From assembly GCA_031761405.1 (NCBI GenBank), contig JASEVX010000005.1, positions 5,725,724 to 5,789,723 on the forward strand: a DNA stretch of 64,000 bases. Direction: 5' to 3'. The notes below the pieces were generated by a model that searched no databases, was not told where the DNA came from, and worked only from the letters and a program-made list of their open reading frames with translations. The stretch comes from Serripes groenlandicus. Its lineage: Eukaryota; Mollusca; Bivalvia; Cardiida; Cardiidae. A program made the translations under genes and the position numbers. Positions within the stretch are counted from its first letter, which is position 1. Every line of letters starts with the position of its first letter. Shown in pieces: positions 1 to 11,469 of this stretch.

Positions 1-127
1 AGGATATTTGATGTTTGTTAAGTTATTATATGTAATTGTTATGCAATCAACCTTATTAATTATATCCCCTTTCTCAGACATTTCGACTTAAAAGTTAACA
101 ATGCCATATGTCGCTTTGAGCGACACA
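1..127. repeat. Dispersed repeat, edge-truncated
   Basis: This stretch is an almost exact reverse complement of 27628-27749, so it is one copy of a dispersed repeat cut off by the window edge. Just after it (140-162) is a short GC-rich hairpin, a 10-bp stem around AGAA, of the kind seen near the ends of some rolling-circle or foldback elements. No coding potential is seen. Confidence 0.75.
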
Positions 128-230
128 AGTTTATTATTAGTCGCCGGGCAGAAGCCCGCGACTTATATTTTTAATAGGTTTTCGGAAATGACATGGGAGG
201 ACGAGTTATTATTAGAAAAATACGGGAGCC

Positions 231-1238
231 GGACAAAAGATCCCACGCTATTTTTGGCAGGGTGGACAAAAGATCCCACATCATTTTGACAGGGTGGACA
301 AAAGATCCCACATCATTTTGACAGGGTGGACAAAAGATCCCATATCATTTTGGCAGGGTGGACAAAATATCCCACATTATTTTGGCAGGGTGGACAAAAG
401 ATCCCACTTATTAAATATTATATATCAGTCAGTAAAAGATCCCACATTATTTTGGCAGGGTGGACACTAGGGCCAAAAAAAAACCAGGCCTTACATGTTT
501 GCCAAGATTTAAAGTTTTCCTTATGCATATTAAAGGTAAACAGCCAAATAATGTAGAAAGATGTTGTTAATTAAACTCTTTACATAAACTGTGAAAAATA
601 AAACATTGAGCATATTATGGGTGTGAATTTCAAGTAAACAGCCAATTAGGAATTCTAATTGGATAATTTATAATGAAAGAAGAAAGTTATCACCTGCTAT
701 TTTAAATGTAGATTAAAGGCAATTAAATATATGTTTTTCAACTTTTCCTTGTTTTATTATCATGATGTGCTATATTTTCTACACTAGTAGTTACAAAATG
801 TTGCTATGTTTTGTGTGCTATATATTTACTCATAACTTAAATTAAATGGAAATAAATTTGACTTTATTAATCTTTGTTTTTTTTTAATACTTTATTGTTT
901 TACAAAACCATTTAATAAGAAGTAAATCAACATTTACTCAACACCTTTACTGTCTGTCACCTTTTTTTTTTATACAATATTGTTCTACAAAACCATTTAA
1001 TAAGAAGTAAATCAACATTTACTCAACACCTTTACTATCTGTCACCTTATGACAAAAATCCAGGATCAATATGGGATCTTTTGTCCACCCTTTCAAAAAG
1101 GTGTGGGATATTTTGTCCACCCTGCCAAAATGATATGGGATCTTTTGTCCACCCTGTCAAAATGATGTGGGATCTTTTGTCCACCCTGTCAAAAAAGGCA
1201 TGGGATATTTTGTCCGTGGGATCTTTTGTCCTGTATTC
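231..1238. mobile_element. Non-autonomous element with inverted terminal arrays of a 31-bp motif
   Basis: The left end (231-461) holds about seven tandem copies of a 31-32 bp unit whose core is GGACAAAAGATCCCACA. The right end (1072-1236) holds about six copies of the same unit in inverted orientation (TGTGGGATCTTTTGTCC). The interior is AT-rich and has no coding sequence. Long inverted ends made of short tandem units are the hallmark of foldback-type elements. The assignment to foldback rather than another DNA-transposon class is inference. Confidence 0.7.
884..1048. repeat. 85-bp direct duplication
   Basis: Two nearly identical tandem copies (period 85 bp) sit inside the 231-1238 element, immediately before its right-hand array. 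They differ mainly at a T-run and at one substitution (CTGTCTGTC versus CTATCTGTC). Confidence 0.85.
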
Positions 1239-1239
1239 G

Positions 1240-3555
1240 AAAAATACAAATGTATATGTCTTAAACATAATACAATTGCGTTTGTTTAAAAACACTAAGT
1301 TATGACACATTTAAAATGAAATAAATATTCCGATGTTTTAAGTATTTGCAGTTTCTTTATTTTGACTCGCATTTATGTTTTTTTTTGTTTCATTTACTAG
1401 TGGACTCTTGAAGCAGACTGCTTTGTGTCAATATCGAGATACAAATCACGTTGAATTCTCCTTTTAATGGCAATCTAAACTTACTGAATGGGGTTTTTTC
1501 ATGTTCAAAGAGATGTCCTGATTTGTGAAGAATGCATTTTATAATGTTTATCCATGTATATCTAAAGTATGAACTGTTTCTAAGATAAAACTGTTGATCA
1601 CATGACTCGCGAATACCAACAGCGTAGACCAATCTTCTTTACACTCACTTACACATAGTGAATTATAGATGATTTAAAATGTTTATTTGGTTCGAAACAA
1701 ATGAAGAAAAGAACAAACAGAGATAAAACTGTTTTTAATAGAAAATTGACTTTGAACGAACACTCTCTGGCGAAGAAGAATAAGGGTCACAAATCGGGTC
1801 TTTCGTACACAATTTTTTTCGTTCTTGACAATTTTAAATGTGTCATTAGATTCTCTACAGGCATTTTGCCTCCGATCTGCATATTGTTATGCATCATTGA
1901 CACAAGGGCGCTCATCATAATATAATTTTAAAACATGATTAGTTTGTTATTTTCATTTTTAAAAAGGAAGGAAAGAATTACAATAAATTAACATGTTGTA
2001 GGGTTCAGTTTATGCTCTAAATTAAGTTTAAAATTATACAACAATTTCAATGAAATTTAACTGTTTAGCTTATATTATATTTCGAGGGTGGTCTAATTTA
2101 TAAATATTGGACTACATTTTAACATTTGTCAAAGTATGATATAATTAGGACGCCAAGCTAATATCATTTTGAGAAAAAGAGAAAACTAATCTTCATCGAT
2201 TTAACCCTGTTCTCATTGTTTTAAAAGTAGATTGCTGCAAAGGTGTCCAATGTTGACTTTAATAGGGGAAAGGTAAAATGATGTGCTATTGCATGCAACT
2301 CCTAAATTGTCTGTTTTGTGGTTTTATTGATAAATAATCAAATTCAAATATTCTGATAAACATCTTGAAAAGTGTATGTGGTATTCACAAATCTTATAAT
2401 TATTCCTTAATGAAAGCACTGTTAACATACTAAGACTAATGATTGGCAAGATTACTCATTTCCATTACTGTTTATGATCAATAATTAGTTGGCTTTGTGT
2501 AGTGTCAACCTACCTTAGAATGGAGATTGATCATAAACAATGATAGGCTTCAATTATATTTCAATGAAGGACATTCACTTCGTTGACAAAAAAATGCAAG
2601 TTATGATACATTTTCACTTGACCCCACTCCTGATGTTCCAATATGCCCCTCAGTTGATAACTGTTTTTTCAACTACTATAATGTAAGTGTTATGCATAAC
2701 TGCAGTATGGATTTCCGGCGACATTGATGCGTTGCATCAACTTTCTCTTGTAGGTCATTTATACACGTATCTAGGGTATTTATAGTATTTTACCTAAATT
2801 GCTTGCTATATCCTAATTTCCGCCCGCTATACATGTAAATGGTTTTAGGCACCTCAATTAATCTTTGCTAGAAATTCTCTGTAACCATCAACCAAAATTG
2901 GCCACGCATAGGCACAGATCTTTACAAAATTTTGTCAGATTGTATGTTTCGGTGAAGAATAAAACAACATTGTCGGTATTGAAAAGAACTCGCCACTGTT
3001 TTCACCGATTGTGTCAACTCTGACTCTTTAGTCTTGTTGTCCTTTATGTGTGTTTGCTTCCTCTGCTGTTTGTTTTCCATTTAGTAATGTCCGGATTATT
3101 TGACACGCAAGAGATGAACTGTATACGGAGCTCTGCGAATCGGTTGGGGGTATGCCTAGGTTAAACGAATACATTCGTCATCCCTGCTTAATATCAGTCA
3201 CGTGTCTTTCAGAATTCAAACTAGAAGCTTATTAATGAAATCTCGATTGAGAATATATGTATTGGGTCGAATTCAATATATAGTACTTGTCGCTAAATAT
3301 GGACTACATACAAACTATTTCGGTGTATTGTTCAACATTTATTTGGCACCCGTTAGTCCTTGATGATTTTAAAAAGCATAACATTGACCACGTTATAACT
3401 AGTGTAGAACGGTAAGGCTATGATGGTCATGGACCGCTCTCCTCAGTATGACCCAAATCCTACTTCCCAACCCTCTCCCGTCTAGTGGTGGCAACGATTA
3501 TATATGTTAATTAATCCGAACATTATAGAAATGCTTTTTGGTGTGTTTGCACTTT
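1240..3555. other. AT-rich stretch with no recognised feature
   Basis: I see no conserved protein segment, RNA gene or clear repeat here. Open frames are short and show no family motif. Confidence 0.6.
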
Positions 3556-3559
3556 CGGA

Positions 3560-3740
3560 ACCGCCTCGGTGGTGTAGTGGTAGAGCATCCGCATCAGGTG
3601 CGGGAAGTCGCGGGTTCGATTCCCAGCCAGGTCATACCATAGACTGTCCACTGTCCAGATCAGAAAGAGATTTCAGATTTAGGGAGATAGATCAGGGTTG
3701 ATTTATCCTGCGGATACCATGGGGAAGGGATGGAATTAAG
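3560..3740 (+). repeat. tRNA-derived SINE
   Basis: The head contains an RNA polymerase III A-box-like segment (GGTGTAGTGGTAGAGC) and a strong B box (GGTTCGATTCC) at tRNA-like spacing, ending in AGGTCATACCA. That same junction recurs in the SINE at 38140. The tail is unrelated to tRNA. A functional tRNA is unlikely because the 3' acceptor strand runs straight into SINE body. Confidence 0.7.
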
Positions 3741-4011
3741 AATAGTGTTTTTTATTAACAATTTATTAATTTATTTACATATATCATCATTATTGATATA
3801 ATAATCTTTTTAACACCTTTATGAATGTTCTTGTTGCTTTACTTATTGTCTACAATTGACATTACGGACAAATGATGGCGCGTTTGGTTGCGTTGTTACT
3901 CCACACTCACATCACGTTCACGTGCGTTTGACAAATAAAATAATAAAATATATACTTAATAATAAAAATGTTAAACGTATAATACACAGGGTATATGGAA
4001 AGTAATGAAGC

Positions 4012-4442
4012 TCAAAACATTATCAGTGTACCAGTAATGAACAAGATCAAAATAGTCAAACACGAAGTTAATTTCCCGACACCGGAAGTTTCACCACGTG
4101 GCGTAATTTCATCAGACCCAACGCACTGATGACACGTGAAGAAGTTGATCGGGTCATATTTCTGCTTTATTTCAAGCAGTCGCGGATAATCATTCCAAAA
4201 GTCTGTTTTCCAGAATGGATCATTCTTTGAGGCTTCGTTGAAGTACATTCCTTCACCAAGTTCTCGGAGTTCAGCCGCTGATTTATCTACCTTTTCCGTG
4301 AAATATGTGTCGTAGCGCGGTGCTTGGAAGTAGTCACTCTCGTTGACGGCACCGAGAAGGACGCCACACGTTAGAGAAGCTTTCGCTGTTCTGTATCCTC
4401 GTTGTAGCGGTGTTGATTCCACAGGGAATTCCATCGTTTTAC
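4012..4442 (-). CDS. BBE-like oxidase exon 5 (C-terminus)
   Basis: Acceptor TTTCAG|GT completes a Gly codon. The exon holds the BBE domain (YFNEASKND, FWNDYPRLLEIKQKYDP) and finishes with a hydrophobic tail, TILILFITGTLIMF, and a stop at 4012. Such a tail fits a GPI-attachment signal or a tail anchor. Confidence 0.9.
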
Positions 4443-7400
4443 CTGAAAGATACGTAATGCATAAGTCGAGCCTTGCGATAGTCAGGTATTGTATCTTCGT
4501 ACCGGGATAGCAAAACAGGGGCCATGAGAGTAAAACCCATTTGAGCCGTCCCACGAGAAACCCAACATTGTGTACTCTGTGTAAAGTATCGTCCCGGATC
4601 AGCCTACGCATGCCGAGCAGGCTAACCGGAAAGAAACTTTTCGCCTCCTGTGGATTATTATTGCGCTATACCTCTATCCCTCTACCCTTGAGACGAATGT
4701 GTCTGCTCGGATTCGCCTGCGCAGGCTGATCTGGATCGATTCATTACGCAGAGTCCATAATGTTGGTTTTCTCGTGGAACGGTTCATTTGACTACAATTG
4801 GGATTCTCTGTCAGAAGTTACATACTGCATGCAGGCGCACAGTGACGACTCGGATGAGACTATAGGCTCACTCAAGGTTTTATTCATACGAAAATGCAAT
4901 AGGATTTTAAATCGCCAAACGACACTCATAAACAGTTGTGAAGCGAGACACGTCCTTCCTGCAGTATCTGATAAGGACCACTTTCAAACACAATTGCAAA
5001 CAATGTAGGCCAATATCCGTGTTCGCTACTCATGTATACATATGAGCCGTTCCACGAGAAACCCAACAGTATGGACTCTACGTCATGTATCGACCCCGAT
5101 AAGCCTGCGAAATCCGGGCCCGACACATTCCGGCTCAGGGCAATACAGGTATAGAGTAATGATTCCCGAAACGGAGGCGAACATTTTCTTTCCGGATTAG
5201 CCTGCGCGTCATGCTTAGGCTGATACGGGGTCGATACTTTATGCAGAGTCCACAATGTTGATTTTCTCGTGGAACGGCTCATATGTAGCAAAGCCTGCTC
5301 CGTTAATGTGTACAATAAACGACTATGATACCAATTCTAGGAATTAAGCAGGATGAGGGTTAATTGTTTGATTCAGAGTCAATCCTTCCTAGCTACCGCC
5401 GGTCGATACTGTGCAAACACCCCCAACATTACAATCCAACTTGTTTAATCTAACAGCCATAATTGGATCACGTGACACGAACTTCCGACCGTTGGAGATA
5501 TTAACATAAGTGTTTAACCCTTTCCCTCATATAGACGCTTTCTGACGCCTCTGCAGCAGACGGATTTTTGAAAAACGTGCAATTTCTCCTTTTGCCACAA
5601 TGTTTTCAACTTTTAATCATGGGTTATCGATTCAATTGTGGAGATTTTCTATGTTTTGACAAAATACGTTCAAAGTCGTCTGCTGCAGGATTGACGTATG
5701 AGGGAAAGGGTTAAAGACCACCCATCGGAAGTGAGCAATCTGGTCATGTTTCACAGGTGGTCTTTAATTACAGCGTCATTTATGCAGAACATGGCTAGGC
5801 CTAATTGGGTAATTAAAAGTGTGCTTGCTATTGAAGGGGAATTGCTAAACAACGGTGGTCTTTAGCACAGGTTTGCCTGTACTTACAAAGCCAGATTTTG
5901 GTCATACTGAACGTTCTCGGAAAACATTAATGATGCGTGTACAACAAGATGGCGAAAGTTTCTAATCTAACTTCGCGGAGGCATGCGCTGATGTTTATCT
6001 TTCCTGATCGCATAACATCAAAGGCCGGTTTTCTCGAGACGTCGACCATAAGTTATGTATGAAAAAACCTAATAGAAATTTCATCAACCATCAGAATGAT
6101 TAGCCAACATACTTCGCCATTATTGACCAATGAAAAGTTAATGCCACTTTCGGCAGGGGGTTTCCATTCAGCGAATGGGCTTGTTTTTGTTGGTATTGTC
6201 CATTCTGTTCGCTTCAAAGACTGGTTAACACTTACCCCCAAGCATTATAAAGGTACACCCCATATATTCTGGAACACCGTACGTTTGATACATCTCTTTC
6301 TTTAAAAAGTCCTTAAAGTTGTCATTGAAGCTGGAATTCTGTAGAAGAACTGCAAAAAAAGTTATACGTGATGTCGGCGGGTCGTAAGTATCCTTTTCAT
6401 AATCATAGAAACCGGTTTTATTCTGGAATCTAAAATTAAATTTATATTCTTGGCTCAGAACTAAAAAGTCTGAAAACACTTCCTCTTCCGTTCCGTCCCA
6501 GGCTCCGAACTTGTTCATATACAGGCCGATTTTTCCGTGAATTATTACTGTTGCTTTGGAAGCAGGATCAACAATGTTGAATTTAGTATTGTCTAAAATC
6601 CAATAGCCACCCCATTCCTTTGGCAGTTTGTACACGAGTGCCCCTAAAGCATCAAAAGTTCTGTCGAAAATGTCAATGTTGATACTACTTGCGGGTATCT
6701 CCATTCTGAAAGGAAAATCACCGCTTGCCAACACCATCTGCGGAACATCCATGTGTAACTTGTACACGAAGTAAACTACTACGCCGAAAGTCCCACCCCC
6801 TCCTCCACGCACTGCCCAAAACAAATCACCGCTTGTATCTGTGTAGGTAGTTCCATCAGTTCGGACTATGTCGCATTTAGCTTCTGTACACGTCGCAATG
6901 TGTCCATTTGCGAGTACAATCTGAAGCGATAACACATTTTATTGTGATAAATGACTACACATGTACAGTTACAATATGTTATTACCCTCCATCGTCTTTA
7001 TGTCATTGAATCATTACAGCGACGCATGGAAATCAGCGTAAAAATAGTTTAATTGTTGAAAAGATTAACTGTTAACATTATTTCAGTTATACCACAGCGT
7101 TCCCTGTGCTACATATATATTCATCAGGACTTGGACGCTTTTTAAAATCACTGATCTCTCCGGGCTAATTCGGTTACAAGTCGAAAATGCCTTCATAACT
7201 GACATAATTGTGATCAGCACCGCAACCGGTTAGCGACAATCGGGAATTTGCGAAGACCCTTACCAGTTTACCCTTCTTCGCATTATCACCTACCCATATG
7301 TTTCCTGGCTTTCTTACACTAGTACTCCACGAAACAGTCTTTCCAACCAACTGGCTGCTTTTCCGCATATACTGTTAACTCATCGGTGGAAGACGTATGA

Positions 7401-10400
7401 CGCTTGTCGCATTGTTTTTGGTTTCTTTGGTAAAACGCCGGAAAGAGTTTTAGCCGAGCTAGAGTTCGAAATCTCAACCTCTAGATTGAGAGCCCACGTC
7501 GCTACCGACTGAGCAACCGAGGCTCGTTGCTGGTATGGATTTTTTGTGCTCGCCATCAAATCATTGTCCGTGTCTTTACAGCTCACATAGAAGTTTTATG
7601 ACAATAATGACACTGTATTATGTATCTGAACTTTCTGGGCCTCGGACCGTATGTACCACTCTCAATTCTTTTTTTTAAGGAGCGTAACGGTGGTGTATTG
7701 GAAGAGTGTCCACCTCAGCGGGTCAAACCCCGGCCGGACCATACAAAATATTTGAGAACTATAAGTACGCCGTGTTATAACTAAAGACATCTTGAAAGTG
7801 GCATCAAACTCCATACAAATAAACTGTTTTCAAAGTTGAAGACTATTCTTAATTCAAGACAATCTTTACCTGAAACTCCAACACATTGTCCACAGCATAG
7901 CCGAAAGATCTGGAAATTGGACTGTGCCCACCTCCTAATGTATATCCACCGGGAGTCACAGTATGGGCGCTACCGCCGACAACAACACGCCCATTATCGG
8001 TCACCTGAAATGATCGATTGTAAAGCTGATTCAATTTCACCGTTTAAATAAAAATACATGTAGATGTAAGTACGTATATATAATAAATGAAATCAACGAT
8101 TTAAATGAAATGTAGCACAGTGCTTTTTGAAAGCCCCCTTTGTCAACTCTGGCTATATGTTCTTGACCTTTGTGTTGCTTTTTACACCACCCCATTTGCT
8201 GATAAACATACAATTAACCATTGAAGAGCGAAAAGCAGAGGGGTATCTTATGCTTTTGTATGCACACATTAGACAAACGCGTACTGTCACGAAGCCATAT
8301 CGGGATGAAACGTTAGATCTTATTTGAATCTTCCCGGGTAAGGGTTAGAGTTACCGTTCGTGTTTGAAACGCTAGTAAAGCACAAACCAAAATGTCCAGA
8401 CTCGGGAGTGTATTGCCGAGCCATATTGTAAGTTTTGGCTGCATCCTCACAATCATATGATTATTTGAATAGTATTTAAGCATCTTGCAACATTCTTGCT
8501 ATGTCAGATATGTTCAATGCTTCTTATTGGCTAAAATGAAACTAGGATTTCGTTTCGTGCCTAATGTTTATCGTACTCTTAGTCTATCTTATGTTAAGTT
8601 GTAATCAACTTATATATCGTTTTTCGTGTATCCGCTACTCTGATAAGAAGAACCACTGAAGACATTCTCAGTTCATAGATGATGTAATCTTGCGTCGCCT
8701 TGAAGCAACCATTCTAGTGATGGCTTAGATCGTGTTATTGTTTTTTCATTATGGATAACTATTAACTCTTTCAGCGCCAAAGGCAATATTGAGCTTTTTG
8801 CAAACAATACAGATTCAGGTCTCACCTGAAATCTGCATTGTTTGGCTGTGAGTTATAAAATATTCCAAAAATCCTACAACATGAAAATAGAGTCGTCCGA
8901 GTTTGAACATGGAAGAGTCTACTTTAAACAATTCGGCGCTGAAAGTGTTAACTTTCTTTATATTTAGTTTATACCAATTTATATCCATTTAACCAATGGA
9001 TCGGTTTATCGGTGATTAATCAGTGGGTTCATCAGTGTAAACGTAGCAAAGTCAATTCAGTTTCCAAATTACACATGTGTACTGGTTTGAACCAATGATA
9101 AGTCATTACCACAAGAATTAAATTTTACGGTTTTCTTGATTACACCTTTTTACGATAATAAAACGATATCCTGTCATCAGGTATTGTTAGTTTCTCGCCC
9201 TGAAATTGTTTGGTTACACTCCTGTTGTTGTAAAAAAAAAAATCCAAATGCAAGAATTATAATGATCATGTAAACTGATGAATACATAACAAGATAAGTG
9301 CACATATAAATATGTAGAAAATTGTCATTATTATGTATTACTCATGCAGCAGTTGAATTTCACCAAAGATATATATCTTGCTTTTACCTTACATGTGCCT
9401 GTTTAGTGTATTCGTTTTTTCCTGGTTTAATCCTTGATTTAATTTAATGGAAACATATGTAATTACTGTATTAAAGTTTCCATTACATGAACAGGCAAAG
9501 TTGTGCCCTGAAAAGGACACCCTGAGGTGGTAAGGGTTTTTTTTCCAAGCGCCATGTCAAAAAGTACCTCCAATGCTTCTTAAAGTTTTGAGATATTTAC
9601 ATTGGCTTGGCTTTCCATATCTTACGACCAAGTTCAATAATAGTAAATAATTGTTTTTGTTCCTTCTGCCTCTTTTCGTATTAATTGTAGGGAGTTATTG
9701 CAACACTATTGTATTTCTGTATTAGTGAAAGAATAATTACTGAAAAGAGAATAATAAGCAATTTCTTCTTTGGTCACAATGAATCAAAAGCCGCGTGCTT
9801 CAAATGCGTCGAAATGCATCTGCGTGCTTCAAATGCGTCGAAATGCATCTGCATGTCGTGGGGGAATAATGCTTTTTTTAGTGTATTAACTACGGTGCTC
9901 CGTTAGGGCCATCGTAGTTTCGCGGTTTCGACCTAGGGTCGACAGTACGATAACGCGATGCGATAGTACGAAAGTGCGATGCGAAAGAACGATATTAATA
10001 TCGCCTCCTCGCATCGTGGTCTCGCAGTTTCGCATCGCGTTTTCGCACTTTCGCATCGCGTTATCGTACTGTCGACCCTAGGTCGAAACCGCGAAACAAC
10101 GATGGCCCTAACGGAACACCGTAATTAACACACCCACCTTTTTGTAGATGTCAATCCATTTAAGCCCTGTTTGAACTTTGACCTCTCCATGGGTATTTCT
10201 GGTCGAATTCAGATTAACTTGCATATCGGTCATCCAAGCAAGGTTGATATTAAAGCTGCCATCCCATGTCGACCTTCCAAGATAGCAATGACCGGAACTG
10301 CGAATCGTCACGTGCAGGTTGTACTGTCTGGCCCACAAGATGGCTTCCTTGATGTCATTCGCCGATTGAACCATGACAATTAAGCCTGGGTACCTAATAT

Positions 10401-11425
10401 AACATTAGAAACGTCCAAAGTGTTATGGGATTTCATATAAATTGTGTTACGCGCGAGATAAGATCTGAACAGATCTAAAAGTATGGTGTGTGGTAGATTG
10501 TTATCAATCCTTTCCCATATACAACACATTTGCAGCAGACTAGTTTGAAAATATCAAGTCAAAAACGGAAAATCTATTTAAATGAAAAGATACTTTTTAA
10601 TAGCCCAATTTCTTACTTTGCCACATAGTTTTCAAAACTTGTCTGGTGCAGAGGCATCAGAAAGCGTCTGCATGTGAAAAATGGTTAATTATTCAAAAAA
10701 CCTACCAGGCTTTTCACTGGATAGAGTGCTCAAACAAAAGCAACTAAACACTTCAAATGTCATCAAACATTACAAAGCTCATCTCATAAACAGCTTAATT
10801 AAAATGATACGTGATAGCTGATGGGCTAAAAGATGCTTCATAAACTGTGAGTTAACCCTTTCTCTCATACGACAATTCTGCAGCAGACGACTTTGAACAT
10901 ATTTTGTAAAAAAATAGAAAATCTCTATAATTGAATGGATAACTTATGACTGAAAGTGTAAAACATTGTGGCAAAAGGAGAAATTGCTCGTTTTGAGCAA
11001 TTTCATATTTTGTCACTATGCTTTCAAAAAGACGTCTGATGCAGAGGCCTCAGAAAGTGTCTATATGAGGGAAAGGGTTGATCACTTCAAACGAAACGTC
11101 TTAGACAAGACTGGACATTAACCATTCTTCTAAGCAGAATACAGAATCTTTAATTTGTGAAAATAAAGGCCGTATGCCTAAGTACAACACGATGTAGTGC
11201 AAAGCATTATAAAATTAAAAATCAAAATTGAAAGAAAAGAATGTTTCACGGAGAGTGTGTGTCATTCACATTGCATACATGCATACACATATTCTTTCGA
11301 ACATTCATTATTTTTCATTGTGCATTTATATGAGCAGATGCCAATAGACGCTAACCGAAAGTATTTAAAGAGATAATAATATAGGCTTTATATATATATA
11401 TATATTTAAAGAGATAATAATATAG

Positions 11426-11469
<44 letters not shown>

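Noticed and set aside
3563..3640. Functional tRNA gene
   Set aside because: A and B boxes are good, but the ends do not form an acceptor stem and the sequence continues into a SINE body shared with other loci.
7174..7368. Extra exon of the oxidase
   Set aside because: Exons 3 and 4 join directly in phase with conserved sequence on both sides; this segment has no family similarity.
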